From positions 2,418,001-2,482,000 of the forward strand of contig NZ_CP011968.1 in assembly GCF_001077535.1 (NCBI RefSeq): DNA of 64,000 nt, given 5' to 3'. The DNA comes from Clostridioides difficile ATCC 9689 = DSM 1296 (GTDB lineage: Bacteria; Bacillota; Clostridia; Peptostreptococcales; Peptostreptococcaceae). Below, piece after piece: positions 32,740-47,545 of this stretch (within the stretch, counting starts at the first letter, position 1; each line of letters starts with the position of its first letter). A program made the translations under genes and the position numbers. The notes under the pieces were generated by a model. The model ran no database searches. It saw nothing but the letters and a program-made list of their open reading frames with translations, and had not been told where the DNA came from.

Positions 32740-33915
32740 ATGAACTTAGAAAAAATAAAAAAATTTTTTGGATTTCCTCTAGACAAAAAACACAAAGACA
32801 ATGTTGAGAAAGAACTCTGCAATTATCTTTATAATACGGGTAAAATCATTTGCATAATAATAGTAATATCTCAAATAATTATGATGATATCAATCTCAGC
32901 TAGAGAAGGAGGCCCTTTTGTCACACCAAGACGCCAATGGTATTTTTATATGTATGTAACACTATTTTGTGTATCTTCTGTCTTTATGTTTGTATTTTCT
33001 TACCTTTGGAATAAAAAAAAGGATTGCTGTACGTTTTATATAAATTTATGGATAATTTATGTGACTTTTTTCTGCCTATGGGGTTGTGTAATTACTCTAC
33101 TTGACCAGTTAGGTGGAAATGACCTAAGTGTATTTAGTTATATTATGTTAGCAGCTGCAGCTTTCTCAGTATTAAAATTTGGAGAATCAGTAATAGTTTT
33201 TGGAGGATGCTTTTTGTTTCTTAATTTATTCTTACCTGGGATTCAAACTATACCAGGCAATGAGTTTAGTAATATTGTCAACACATTTTTTATAACATCC
33301 CTTGCCATTTTTGTTTCTACAATGCTATATAGAAATCGTGTATTTACTTACTATGATAAACTTTTAATTAGTCAACAATATGAAGAAATATCTCATATAA
33401 ATAATTTACTTAACGACAAAGTTATGACAGATGACCTTACTAAAATGAACAACCGTAGGTACCTTGAAGATATTCTACAAAAAAAATTAATCAGCCATGC
33501 AAATCAAGAACCTATAACTGGAATGATGATAGATATAGATTATTTTAAACAATTTAATGATAATTATGGACATCAAAAGGGAGACTATTGTCTACAAAAT
33601 ATTGCCAAAGTAATTTTAGATTTTACAAGTTCTGAAAATGAACATGCTATACGATATGGTGGTGAGGAATTTTTTATATGTATTTTTAACTGTAATGAGG
33701 CAGAGGCTAAACTTAAATCAGAATGTTTACGAAAAATTATAGAGTGCTGCAATTTTGAGCGTGATGATGTTCCTTTAAAATGTGTAACTGTTAGTATTGG
33801 AGTTTATACAAAGAAAATTGAAAAGACAATAACATTAAATGAGTTTATAAGTAATTGTGATAAGGCTCTATATACTGCAAAAGAACAAGGACGTAATTGT
33901 GTTGCATTTTATTAA
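32740..33915 (+). CDS. Membrane diguanylate cyclase (GGDEF)
   Basis: The 391-residue protein has about six membrane helices (residues ~20-215) and a C-terminal GGDEF domain with an intact active site, RYGGEEFFICIF, and the GTP/metal-binding MTDDLTKMNNRRYLE and DIDYFKQFND. It should make cyclic di-GMP, which in C. difficile favours aggregation and represses motility and toxin. No RxxD inhibitory site is visible just before GGEEF (ENEHAIRYGGEEF), so feedback control may be absent. The start is ATG 32740 behind GGAGGC. Confidence 0.92.
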   Translation: MNLEKIKKFFGFPLDKKHKDNVEKELCNYLYNTGKIICIIIVISQIIMMISISAREGGPFVTPRRQWYFYMYVTLFCVSSVFMFVFSYLWNKKKDCCTFYINLWIIYVTFFCLWGCVITLLDQLGGNDLSVFSYIMLAAAAFSVLKFGESVIVFGGCFLFLNLFLPGIQTIPGNEFSNIVNTFFITSLAIFVSTMLYRNRVFTYYDKLLISQQYEEISHINNLLNDKVMTDDLTKMNNRRYLEDILQKKLISHANQEPITGMMIDIDYFKQFNDNYGHQKGDYCLQNIAKVILDFTSSENEHAIRYGGEEFFICIFNCNEAEAKLKSECLRKIIECCNFERDDVPLKCVTVSIGVYTKKIEKTITLNEFISNCDKALYTAKEQGRNCVAFY

Positions 33916-34002
33916 AAAGTTACATACTATTACATAAACCTATAAGTATTATATCGCAAAATAAAAGTAATCAAATTATATATTTATAGTACAATAAAAA
34001 TA

Positions 34003-34040
34003 ACTTGCATATCTCTAAAATAGATAAATATGCAAGTCAT
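34003..34040. terminator. Bidirectional terminator between cyclase and asnS
   Basis: ACTTGCATAT (34003-34012) pairs with ATATGCAAGT (34028-34037). An A-rich tract lies on one side and a short T-rich tract on the other, in a convergent gap. Confidence 0.7.
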
Positions 34041-34087
34041 TTTAGTGTTTATACTTAAAGTTATATAGGTTTTATTATATATAATTA

Positions 34088-35485
34088 TTAAAATTCAGCA
34101 TTTTTAGGAGTTCTTGGGAAAGGTATAACGTCTCTTATGTTAGACATACCTGTCATATACATAATTATTCTTTCAAATCCAAGACCAAATCCAGAGTGAG
34201 TAGCAGTACCAAACTTTCTAAGTTCTAAATACCACCAATAATCTTCTTCTCTTAATCCCATTTCATTAATTCTATCTAACAATACATCTTCTCTTTCTTC
34301 TCTTTGAGAACCTCCTACGATTTCTCCAACTCCAGGAACTAGTAAATCCATTGCTCTAACAGTTTTACCATCTTCATTCATTCTCATATAGAAAGCTTTT
34401 ATATCTTTTGGATAATCTGTAACAAACACTGGACAATTATATATTTGCTCCGTTATATATCTTTCATGCTCAGTTTGAAGGTCACATCCCCACTCAACAG
34501 GATATTCAAATTCATGACCAGATTCAATTAATAATTCCACTGCTTTAGTATACGTTATTCTAATAAACTCAGAGTTTACTATCTTATTTAATCTTTCTAA
34601 CAATCCTTTATCTATAAAACTATTAAAAAATTCCATTTCTTCAGGAGCATTTTCTAATACATAGCTTATAACATATTTTATCATATCTTCTGCAAGTTCC
34701 ATGTTATCTTCAAGGTCTGCAAAAACTATTTCTGGCTCTATCATCCAAAATTCTGAAGCATGTCTTCCTGTATAAGAGTTTTCAGCTCTAAATGTAGGTC
34801 CAAAAGTATAAACGTTTCTAAAAGAAAGTGCCATTATCTCGGCATTTAATTGACCACTAACTGTTAAATTAGCCTCTTTTCCAAAGAAATCTTGAGTATA
34901 GTCTATTTTGCCATCTTCAGTTTTTGGAATATCATTTAAATCCATAGTTGTTATTCTAAACATCTCTCCTGCACCTTCACAGTCACTACCTGTTATGATT
35001 GGAGAATGTGCATATACAAAGTTTCTTTCTTGGAAGAATTTGTGTATTGCATAGGCAGCTATTGATCTTACTCTAAATACAGCTGAAAAAGTATTACTTC
35101 TTGGTCTTAAATGTGCTATCGTTCTTAAATATTCAAGCGTATGTCTCTTCTTTTGTAGTGGATACGAACTATCTGATTCCCCTTCTACAACTATGCTTTT
35201 TGCATGTATTTCGACTGGTTGTTTAGCCCCTTCTGTAGATACTAACTCTCCCTCTACAAGTATAGATGAGCTTATTGCTAATTTTCCTACCTCTTTAAAA
35301 TTTTCTACTTTCTCATCAAATACTATCTGCATATTTTTAAAGAAGCTTCCATCATTTAGCTCTATAAATCCAAAATTTTTAGATACTCTAGATGTTCTTA
35401 TCCATCCAGCTACTTTTACAGTCTTCCCTATGTACTGTTCTTTTTCTCTGTACAATTCTTTTACTGTTATAAATTCCTTTTGCAT
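34088..35485 (-). CDS. asnS: Asparaginyl-tRNA synthetase
   Basis: The 465-residue class IIb synthetase attaches Asn to tRNA-Asn. It has an N-terminal OB-fold anticodon-binding domain (residues ~15-105), motif 2 in [16 protein letters not shown] and motif 3 in [15 protein letters not shown]. The AsnRS-type end [11 protein letters not shown] separates it from AspRS. ATG 35485 follows AGGAGGATT. Expression is controlled by the T-box leader directly upstream, whose probable specifier codon AAC matches asparagine. Confidence 0.96.
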   Translation of the reverse strand: MQKEFITVKELYREKEQYIGKTVKVAGWIRTSRVSKNFGFIELNDGSFFKNMQIVFDEKVENFKEVGKLAISSSILVEGELVSTEGAKQPVEIHAKSIVVEGESDSSYPLQKKRHTLEYLRTIAHLRPRSNTFSAVFRVRSIAAYAIHKFFQERNFVYAHSPIITGSDCEGAGEMFRITTMDLNDIPKTEDGKIDYTQDFFGKEANLTVSGQLNAEIMALSFRNVYTFGPTFRAENSYTGRHASEFWMIEPEIVFADLEDNMELAEDMIKYVISYVLENAPEEMEFFNSFIDKGLLERLNKIVNSEFIRITYTKAVELLIESGHEFEYPVEWGCDLQTEHERYITEQIYNCPVFVTDYPKDIKAFYMRMNEDGKTVRAMDLLVPGVGEIVGGSQREEREDVLLDRINEMGLREEDYWWYLELRKFGTATHSGFGLGFERIIMYMTGMSNIRDVIPFPRTPKNAEF

Positions 35486-35529
35486 TTTAAATCCTCCTAG
35501 TATAATTGTTATTAATTTCTTTTAAATAT

Positions 35530-35822
35530 AATTTCAATAAAAAAAGCCCTTCATCCCTATATAAAGGGACGAAAGACTATTACTCTCGCGGTACCACCCT
35601 AGTTGTCATAATGACCTCTTAGTTAAGCAATGCTTAAAGCCTATAACGGTGCCTTCCGTCTAAGTCTACTTACTAAATAAGCTTTCGATTAGAAACTCCA
35701 AGATGTTCTTCAATATAAACCTCGTATTGAGCTTTCACCATCCTCAACTCGCTAGAACTACATTTTATATCTACTCTTCTCTTCACAGTATTTATCTTTT
35801 ATTATTTCTGCTAATTAACAAA
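35530..35822 (-). ncRNA. T-box riboswitch leader of asnS
   Basis: On the - strand the leader contains the T-box sequence AGGGTGGTACCGCG (35600-35587), upstream stem I elements and a terminator at 35577-35539 (GTCCCT...AGGGAT, then T7). Uncharged tRNA would favour the antiterminator. A likely specifier AAC (Asn) lies in GAAGAACATC near 35716. Confidence 0.93.
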
Positions 35823-35851
35823 ATTATACCAATTTATAAATTTTTAGTCAA
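35823..35851 (-). promoter_or_regulatory. asnS promoter
   Basis: TTGACT (35851-35846), exactly 17 bases and TATAAT (35828-35823): a near-consensus sigma-A promoter in front of the T-box. Confidence 0.85.
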
Positions 35852-35963
35852 TAAATTTATATAATTGATACTGATTGTTATTTAAAATATAATAATTCTA
35901 CCTTACATAATGATAATAAATACTTATCTTCATTACTTCTTTATTACTTCAATTTCCAAAATT

Positions 35964-36158
35964 TTATAATTTACTTCCATTGTCAACCCAGTCTTTTGCT
36001 TCTTCGACACCCTTAATTGAAGGTATTGAAACTTTACTATGAGGTTTTAATTTTTCAACATCAGCCCATGCTGCTGTCGACTCATTTCCAACTAAAAGTG
36101 AACTTTTAAGTCTTTTATTATCTTTACCTTTTAATGCTCTTGCCTTTTTACTTTCCAA
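35964..36158 (-). CDS. Small DUF3787-like protein
   Basis: The 64-residue protein resembles the DUF3787 family of clostridia, with STAAWADVEKLKP followed by VSIPS and EEAKDWVDNG. The function is unknown. The start is inferred as TTG 36158, five bases after GAGGTGAT. It is monocistronic between the T-box and cspC. Such small proteins are largely restricted to spore-forming clostridia, and the neighbouring csp genes act in germination, but a link is only suggested by position. Confidence 0.7.
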   Translation of the reverse strand: MESKKARALKGKDNKRLKSSLLVGNESTAAWADVEKLKPHSKVSIPSIKGVEEAKDWVDNGSKL

Positions 36159-36430
36159 AACTATCACCTCTATTATTTATTTTGTAATAGTTTTAGCAAT
36201 TTTACAAATAAAATTCATAAGTCTAAATTATAATGATTTTTAAATTAACATCATATCTTTTCAATACTTAATTTATACCTATTTATATACAAAATATTTA
36301 CTTTGTGTATTCAAAATATAAAACTATTTTTTAATTTTCATATTTATTTTTTATGCTATTTTTCTACTCTATCTAAAGTATTTGATACAATTAAACTAAT
36401 AATCAATTATAATTTTACATAGGTTCTTAT
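36159..36430. other. AT-rich gap between cspC end and the small protein gene
   Basis: About 270 bases with the small gene's promoter somewhere inside. No terminator or other element was clear. Confidence 0.4.
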
Positions 36431-41566
<5,136 letters not shown>

Positions 41567-41679
41567 TTAGACTATATAATTTTTTAAGTTTCAGTTATAC
41601 AATTTATAATAGATATATTAAAAAAAATAAATAATGATGGTACAATTTTGAATAAATCATACCATCATTTATATTTACT

Positions 41680-42876
41680 TTATCTTGAAACCATTAAATT
41701 TTTCAATGCTTTCTCAAGACCTTTTACAGTCAATGGAAACATATTAAATTCACTTTGTATCATTCTTTGAGTTTGATACCAATAATTAATTGAATCCCAT
41801 CCATCTCTAAGTTCTGGATTCATCCATACAATTTTACTGTACTTTCTCTTAAACCTTTTAAGCCACTCTATACCAGGTGTGTAATTATATGGACCACGAT
41901 AGTTACCACCAATATGAAGCAACTCAGAAGGCGACATAGAAGCATCTCCAACAATTATAACTTTATAGTTTTTATCTATATTTTTTAATATCCATTCAGT
42001 ATTAATATATTTACTTAACCAACATTCAGGTGTTGTAAATAATCTATCATAAATACAGTTATGGAAATAATATATCTTTACATCTTTAAAATGATTTGAT
42101 TTACTTACAGACTGAAATAATGTATTACATAAAGTGCTATACCCTCTCATTGAACCACCTGAATCCATAAGCAATAAAAGCTTCACTGTATTTTTTCTTG
42201 GCTTCTCAAAAAATAACTTTAAATATCCTGCATTATTACAAGTCTCTTCAATAGTCTTATCCAAATCAAGTTCTGTCTTTGGAGCATCTATTCTAGTAGA
42301 AAATTGACGAAGTCTCTTTAGTGCAACTTGAAATTGACGCATATTTAAAACTTCATCATCTCTAAAATCTCTGTATTTTCTTTCTCCTGCAACTTCAAGA
42401 ACAGCTCTACCATAAGTAGAATTTCCACCTATACGTATACCAGTTTGCCCTTTTCCTGAATGTCCTAACTCTGAAGTGCCTCCTGTGCCTATCCAATAAT
42501 TACCACCATTATGAGGAGAGTCTTGTTCTTTTATTCGTTCCTCCAATTTAGCTCTTAATTTATCAAGATTTATATTTGGATTTTGTTCTAATCTTTCAAA
42601 CTCTTCTAAATCTATATCTGGTTTTTTAAGCCAATTCATAATCTCTTCTGGAATTTCTTCTTGGTGTTCTATACCTTTAAAATACTCCAAAAACACTGCA
42701 TCAAACTTATCAAAATCACTTTCACTTTTTATTAAAATCATCCTGCAAAGATAGTAAAAATTTGAAAAGTTTGAATAGCACAGTCCTTTATCCAATGCTT
42801 CAATTAAAGTCATCCATTCATTTAAAGATACATTTAATCCTCTTGACCTCAATAAATAAAAAAATTCAATAAACAT
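41680..42876 (-). CDS. VWA domain (CoxE-like) protein
   Basis: The 398-residue protein has a C-terminal von Willebrand factor A domain whose metal site begins LLLMDSGGSMRGY (DxGxS), followed by a conserved Asp in VIIVGDASMSPSEL. The N-terminal half is helical and charged. Such proteins pair with MoxR ATPases to act as chaperones that load metals or remodel enzymes. Here the MoxR gene is 20 bases upstream on the same strand. The target is unknown; no obvious client enzyme lies beside it. Confidence 0.9.
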   Translation of the reverse strand: MFIEFFYLLRSRGLNVSLNEWMTLIEALDKGLCYSNFSNFYYLCRMILIKSESDFDKFDAVFLEYFKGIEHQEEIPEEIMNWLKKPDIDLEEFERLEQNPNINLDKLRAKLEERIKEQDSPHNGGNYWIGTGGTSELGHSGKGQTGIRIGGNSTYGRAVLEVAGERKYRDFRDDEVLNMRQFQVALKRLRQFSTRIDAPKTELDLDKTIEETCNNAGYLKLFFEKPRKNTVKLLLLMDSGGSMRGYSTLCNTLFQSVSKSNHFKDVKIYYFHNCIYDRLFTTPECWLSKYINTEWILKNIDKNYKVIIVGDASMSPSELLHIGGNYRGPYNYTPGIEWLKRFKRKYSKIVWMNPELRDGWDSINYWYQTQRMIQSEFNMFPLTVKGLEKALKNLMVSR

Positions 42877-42896
42877 AATTATCCAGCTCCTATTAA

Positions 42897-43718
42897 CTAT
42901 AAGTGTCTTTGCATAGATTCAATATCCTCATTATTCTTAAGTAGTATTCCTGCAAAAGGAACTTCTTTTTCTATTTTTTCAATAGGCATTCCACTCAAAG
43001 TTAATGCTTGTATCCAGTCTATTAACTCTGATGTACTAGGCTTTTTTTGTATGTCCTTTAAACTTCTAATCCAATAAAAAGTAGTCATTACTTGTTCCAA
43101 TAGGTGTTCTTCTACTTTATCAAAATGTACTTTAACTATTTCTTCCATCATGTCTCTATCAGGAAATTCTATATAATGAAATATGCATCTTCTTAAAAAA
43201 GCATCTGGAAGTTCTTTTTCCGCATTTGAAGTTATAATAACTATTGGTCTTTGTTTAGCTCTTACAGTTTCTTTTGTCTCATTTATGTAAAACTCCATTT
43301 TATCCAATTCCCAAAGCAAGTCATTTGGAAATTCTAAATCCGCCTTATCTATTTCATCTATTAAAAGAATTACTTGTTGATTTGAGCTAAAGGCCTCTCC
43401 TAGTTTACCATATTTTATGTACTTGCTAATATCATCTACACCTTCTCCTCCAAATTGGCTATCATAAAGTCTTTGAACAGTATCATATACATAAAGCCCT
43501 TCTTGTGCTTTTGTAGTTGATTTTATATTCCAAATTACTAAATCTTTTTTTAATTCATTTGAAATTGCTTGTGCTAGCATAGTTTTACCTGTTCCAGGTT
43601 CGCCCTTAATCAAAAGTGGCTTTTCAAGAGCAATAGCAACATTAACTGATGCCATCAATTCTGGTGATACTACATAATCACTACTTCCTCTAAAGTTAGA
43701 TATCTCTTTTTTTATCAT
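42897..43718 (-). CDS. MoxR family AAA+ ATPase
   Basis: The 273-residue AAA+ protein has Walker A IKGEPGTGKTML (residues ~36-47), Walker B VILLIDEIDKAD (~118-129), sensor 1 PIVIITSNAEKELPDAF and an arginine finger region FLRRCIFHY. It is the ATPase partner of the VWA protein downstream. ATG 43718 follows AAAGGAGTAGG. The pair is a likely two-gene operon. Confidence 0.93.
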   Translation of the reverse strand: MIKKEISNFRGSSDYVVSPELMASVNVAIALEKPLLIKGEPGTGKTMLAQAISNELKKDLVIWNIKSTTKAQEGLYVYDTVQRLYDSQFGGEGVDDISKYIKYGKLGEAFSSNQQVILLIDEIDKADLEFPNDLLWELDKMEFYINETKETVRAKQRPIVIITSNAEKELPDAFLRRCIFHYIEFPDRDMMEEIVKVHFDKVEEHLLEQVMTTFYWIRSLKDIQKKPSTSELIDWIQALTLSGMPIEKIEKEVPFAGILLKNNEDIESMQRHL

Positions 43719-44181
43719 AAATCCTACTCCTTTTAAACAGTATTTTCTAAATGTATATAGACTTTATTACTATTTTTGATATAAAAATAATAATACAATA
43801 CATTTGTATAGTATTATTCTAAAATTCTATATCTAAATAAAATCACCTCTAAAATATTTAATTTTTATCTTTATTTGTCATAATTAAATGAAATATATAT
43901 TTTAAAGAATAATAAAAGATAGCTTATTGTACAAAATTTAAATTATAAAAACTTAGTTTAATCAAAGGCACCACTTTTTTTCATTTTAGATTATATATAA
44001 ACACAATATAAATAATTTTTATTATTTTAGCTATAAACATAAAGTTTTAACGTATTTATAATTTCATATTAATCATACTATATTAATACTGCTTTTTATT
44101 GTATAATAAGCTATAAATATTAACTTTAACTTAGATTTAAGTATATCTAAATTTAATAAATATAAGAAAGGTTGTGTTATT
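43719..44181. other. Divergent intergenic region
   Basis: About 460 AT-rich bases between the MoxR gene and the AI-2E-family gene. It must contain both promoters; nothing else was recognised. Confidence 0.5.
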
Positions 44182-45276
44182 TTGCAAGATAAAAAAATTT
44201 ATCTAAATATTGTACTCACTGTAGTTGTTTCATATATCTTGATTAAAGTTATTGATAATTACAAATATTTTTTTGGAGTGATAAGTTTATTAATGTCACT
44301 ACTAACACCATTTATAATAGCATTTGTATTAGCATATATATTCAACCCACTAGTAAAGTTCTTAGAAAGCAAATTAAATTTTAAGAGAATATATTCGTTA
44401 CTTCTTACTTATGGTGTACTCATAGTTATACTAATTTCCTTTATATTATTTACAGTTCCATCCATAGTAAATAGTTTAGCTGATTTAGTTGCTCAAATTC
44501 CTACATACATAGATAAAACAGAGCAATTCTTATTCGACTTAGGTAAGAGTTTACAATCAGTTGACCCTAATACATTAAAAGAGTATGGTGACAAAATTAT
44601 GAGTGTAATGCCTAAATTTAGTAACTTGCTTATTGGTTCACTTGGTGGGATATTTAGCACTACATTTTCAGTTGGAAAATTTATAGTACAATTTCTTTTA
44701 GGTTTTATAATTTGTTTCTATATATTATTAGAAAAAGAAAAATTCTTACTGTTTACAAAAAAAGTAGTTTATATTTCCTTAGGTAAAAAATATGGAGACT
44801 TTATAATAGAACTATGTCAAAGCTTAAATTTAAATATTGGTAAATACTTTACAGGTAAGATTTTAGATTCTTTTATAGTTGGAGTACTTTCTGGAATTGG
44901 TCTTTACTTTTTAAAATCTGAATATGCACTATTATTTGGTACACTTATGGGTGTCATGAATATGGTTCCATATTTTGGTCCAGTAATAGGTATGGCACCA
45001 GTTGTAATAATTAATTTATTCTCCAATCCAACAATTGCTTTAACTTCTTTAATTTACTTAATAATAATTCAACAAGTTGAAGTTACATTTATAGAGCCAA
45101 AAATCGTAGGTGGACAACTAGGTCTTAGCCCATTCTTTACAATCCTAGCAGTTACTGTTGGTGGAGGATTCTTTGGTATACCTGGTATGATTCTATCTGC
45201 TCCTGTGATGGGCGTTATAAAGATATACTTCTGTGAGTTTGTAAATCGTAGACATGATAAAATACAAATGGAATAA
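44182..45276 (+). CDS. AI-2E family transporter (PerM/YtvI-like)
   Basis: The 364-residue protein has about eight membrane helices with the family signatures FAYILNP-like FVLAYIFNPLVKFLE (residues ~48-62) and, near the C-terminus, QQVEVTFIEPKIVGGQLGLS followed by GGGFFGIPGMILSAPVMG. Members are reported as autoinducer-2 exporters or sodium/proton antiporters; most are uncharacterised. Translation starts at TTG 44182, downstream of AAGAAAGG. Confidence 0.88.
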   Translation: MQDKKIYLNIVLTVVVSYILIKVIDNYKYFFGVISLLMSLLTPFIIAFVLAYIFNPLVKFLESKLNFKRIYSLLLTYGVLIVILISFILFTVPSIVNSLADLVAQIPTYIDKTEQFLFDLGKSLQSVDPNTLKEYGDKIMSVMPKFSNLLIGSLGGIFSTTFSVGKFIVQFLLGFIICFYILLEKEKFLLFTKKVVYISLGKKYGDFIIELCQSLNLNIGKYFTGKILDSFIVGVLSGIGLYFLKSEYALLFGTLMGVMNMVPYFGPVIGMAPVVIINLFSNPTIALTSLIYLIIIQQVEVTFIEPKIVGGQLGLSPFFTILAVTVGGGFFGIPGMILSAPVMGVIKIYFCEFVNRRHDKIQME

Positions 45277-45426
45277 AAATACAATTTAATTACGATTTTG
45301 TAATCAAAAGTTACAGCTGTGTAACTGTAATATTATTCTCTTTAATGGTAATATTTAATTATAGGAAACATACAATATTATTAAGTAATGAATCTTATAT
45401 AATTAAACATGAAAGAGGGTTTTAGT

Positions 45427-45783
45427 ATGAAAAAAGCACTTATATCTTTATTAGTTTTATCTTGTTTGTTATTAACTGCACCAGTAAATGAATCTTCTTA
45501 TGCAGATTCTCAAAAGAATGTTCCTGTAAGCCAAAATACTAAATTGACTCAAGAACAAGCTAAAGAACTTTTAGTAAAATACAACAATGAAGTTGATTAC
45601 ATATATCAAGGAAATGCTAGTGATTTTGAAGCATTAAAAGCTAAAAATCTTAATGGTTATGTATTTTTACCAGATGCAGATGGTGATATTGGTTACTTTG
45701 TAAATGAAAATACTTCTGAGATATATTACTTCCACCCAAGTGGATATCTTGAATTAGTTAATCAACAACAAAATAATAAATAA
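45427..45783 (+). CDS. Small secreted protein
   Basis: The 118-residue protein has a classical signal peptide: MKKALISLLVLSCLLLTAPV, then a likely cleavage near SSYADS. The mature part of about 90 residues contains KLTQEQAKELLVKYNNEVDY and GYVFLPDADGDIGYFV. I do not recognise its family. The start is ATG 45427 behind GAGGG, six codons inside the longest frame. It is monocistronic with a strong terminator after it. Confidence 0.8.
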   Translation: MKKALISLLVLSCLLLTAPVNESSYADSQKNVPVSQNTKLTQEQAKELLVKYNNEVDYIYQGNASDFEALKAKNLNGYVFLPDADGDIGYFVNENTSEIYYFHPSGYLELVNQQQNNK

Positions 45784-45788
45784 CTAAT

Positions 45789-45835
45789 AAAAAATGGATG
45801 CAAATTGATATAAATTTGACATCCATTTTCTTTTT
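45789..45835. terminator. Terminator between the secreted protein gene and eam
   Basis: AAATGGATG...AAATT pairs with AATTT...CATCCATTT and T-rich DNA follows. It lies in a convergent gap and may serve both genes. Confidence 0.8.
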
Positions 45836-45875
45836 ATTTTAAAGTTGTTTCTTTTTATAAACTTTAAATATTTTT

Positions 45876-47144
45876 TTAATCCTGTGCTTGTTCTTTTATA
45901 AGTTTCTTTATATCTACAGCAGGTTCATCTTCCATTTTTATAACTTTTCCTTCCCATGTTCTAAGCATAACGTAATCTGTTCCTTTTGATACAAGGTATT
46001 GAGGAAGCAAAGGAGTCTTTCCTCCTCCTTTTGGAGCATTTACTATATATGTTGGTATAGCCATTCCTGATGTATATCCTCTTAAATACTCCATGATTTC
46101 AAGACCATCATCTACTGATGTATTGAAATGTTTTGTTCCCTTTACATGTTTACTTTGGAATATATAATAAGGTTTTACTCTTATTTTCAGTAATTCTTGA
46201 TTTAAACATCTCATTACAAATTTATCATTATTTATTCCATTTAATAATACTGCCTGATTTCCTAATGGAACTCCTGCATTTGCTAACTTTTCACAAGCTT
46301 CTTTAGATTCCTTAGTTATTTCCATTGGATGATTAAAATGAGTATTTATATATATAGGGTGATATTTTTTTAGCATATTGCAAAATTCATCTGTAATTCT
46401 TTGTGGCATTGTAACAAGAGTCCTAGTACCTAATCTAACATAATCAACATGTGGTATCTCTTTAAGTTGGCTAAGAATCCACTCTAAATAATCATCTTTT
46501 AATGTAAGAGCATCTCCACCAGTTACTAGTACATCTCTTATTTCTTCATTTTCTCTGATATAGTCTATAGATTCTTGGATAATAGCTTTTGACTTATGAG
46601 AATCTTGTTGTCCAATATTTCTTCTTCTCTGACAGTGTCTACAATACATAGCACACTCATTTGTTACATTTATTATTAATCTATCCGGGTATCTTCTAGT
46701 TATACATCCTGCTGGGTTTGTATACTCTTCTCCCATTGGGTCCAAATCTTCTTGTTCATCTTCCAACTCTATATGTGTTGGTATAGACAGTAATTTTATT
46801 GGGTCACATATATCTTCTGGGTCTATAAGACTCAAATAATATGGAGATATTGCCCATCTAAATTGAGTACCAACCTCTTTTATATATTCTTTTTCTTTTT
46901 TAGTTAGAGTTATAATTTTTGATAAAGTATCTACATCTGTTATTCTATTTGATAATTGCCATTTGTAGTTATTCCAATCCTCTTCAGTTCCATTTAAGAT
47001 ACTTAATATTTTCTGTTTTCGTTTATTTATCTCTTCTTCTTTTTCAAGACCTCTGTTAATCGTTTTTCTAGCCTGAATATAATCATCAATTTTTGATTTT
47101 AATTCAGCAGCTCTCTCTAAGGATATTCTAGTTTGTTCATTCAT
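45876..47144 (-). CDS. eam: Glutamate 2,3-aminomutase (radical SAM, PLP)
   Basis: The 422-residue enzyme makes beta-glutamate from L-glutamate. It belongs to the lysine 2,3-aminomutase family: radical SAM cysteines in CAMYCRHC (residues 164-171) and the PLP Lys probably in PKGGGKTP. The lysine-binding Asp pair of lysine aminomutases is replaced by Lys332 (IFQSKHVKG) and Asn369 (YIVNAPKGG), exactly the residues reported for C. difficile glutamate 2,3-aminomutase. Beta-glutamate is a compatible solute, so a role in osmotic tolerance is plausible. The ATG is separated from an AAGGAGG by a hairpin (47153-47187). Confidence 0.95.
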   Translation of the reverse strand: MNEQTRISLERAAELKSKIDDYIQARKTINRGLEKEEEINKRKQKILSILNGTEEDWNNYKWQLSNRITDVDTLSKIITLTKKEKEYIKEVGTQFRWAISPYYLSLIDPEDICDPIKLLSIPTHIELEDEQEDLDPMGEEYTNPAGCITRRYPDRLIINVTNECAMYCRHCQRRRNIGQQDSHKSKAIIQESIDYIRENEEIRDVLVTGGDALTLKDDYLEWILSQLKEIPHVDYVRLGTRTLVTMPQRITDEFCNMLKKYHPIYINTHFNHPMEITKESKEACEKLANAGVPLGNQAVLLNGINNDKFVMRCLNQELLKIRVKPYYIFQSKHVKGTKHFNTSVDDGLEIMEYLRGYTSGMAIPTYIVNAPKGGGKTPLLPQYLVSKGTDYVMLRTWEGKVIKMEDEPAVDIKKLIKEQAQD

Positions 47145-47152
47145 AATTTTTT

Positions 47153-47196
47153 GCTATCAAAGTTAACTACTTGTATTATTTGATAGCGTCCTCCTT
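47153..47196 (-). promoter_or_regulatory. Hairpin between ribosome site and start codon of eam
   Basis: On the - strand, AAGGAGG (47196-47190) is followed by TTTGATAGC's complement and GCTATCAAA arms (47187-47179 and 47161-47153), then AAAAAATT and the ATG. Folding the 9-bp stem would bring the ribosome site to about ten bases from the start codon. Confidence 0.55.
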
Positions 47197-47476
47197 TCTG
47201 ATGTGTTTATATCATTCTGATAGGCAGATTTAATTTTGCCATATAGATTTTATAACAAATGAAATTGAATTAATTTTTGCATTTTTTCTGTTATTTCGCA
47301 CATTTATGAATATTTTTCAACCTTCGTCAATAAATTACAATAAATTATGCATTTTTTTTAACAAATGATTAATTTTTTCTATTTTTAAGAATTATTTTAC
47401 CATAAAACGATTATATTTTCAAGATTATTAAAATTAAATTTTTTAATAAAAAGTAAAGTATTTCATTAAATAATAA

Positions 47477-47517
47477 AAGCGGAGGTTTATTATAATAAAT
47501 TTCTCCGCCTTTTTATT
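47477..47517. terminator. Terminator of the MocR gene, usable from both sides
   Basis: GCGGAG (47479-47484) with flanking bases pairs with CTCCGC (47503-47508); the inner stem continues as TTTATTATAATAAA. T-runs are on both sides. Confidence 0.85.
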
Positions 47518-47545
47518 TATTTAATTAAATAATAGTAAAATAAAT

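Larger units (their letters stand above)
47145..47545. other. Intergenic region upstream of eam
   Basis: About 400 bases with the eam leader (hairpin and ribosome site), an unidentified promoter and a bidirectional terminator near 47477-47517. Confidence 0.6.

Noticed and set aside
32600-32740. Possible c-di-GMP riboswitch before the diguanylate cyclase
   Set aside because: The expected conserved core (GCACAG...GCAAACC-type segments) is not present; only a simple hairpin is seen.
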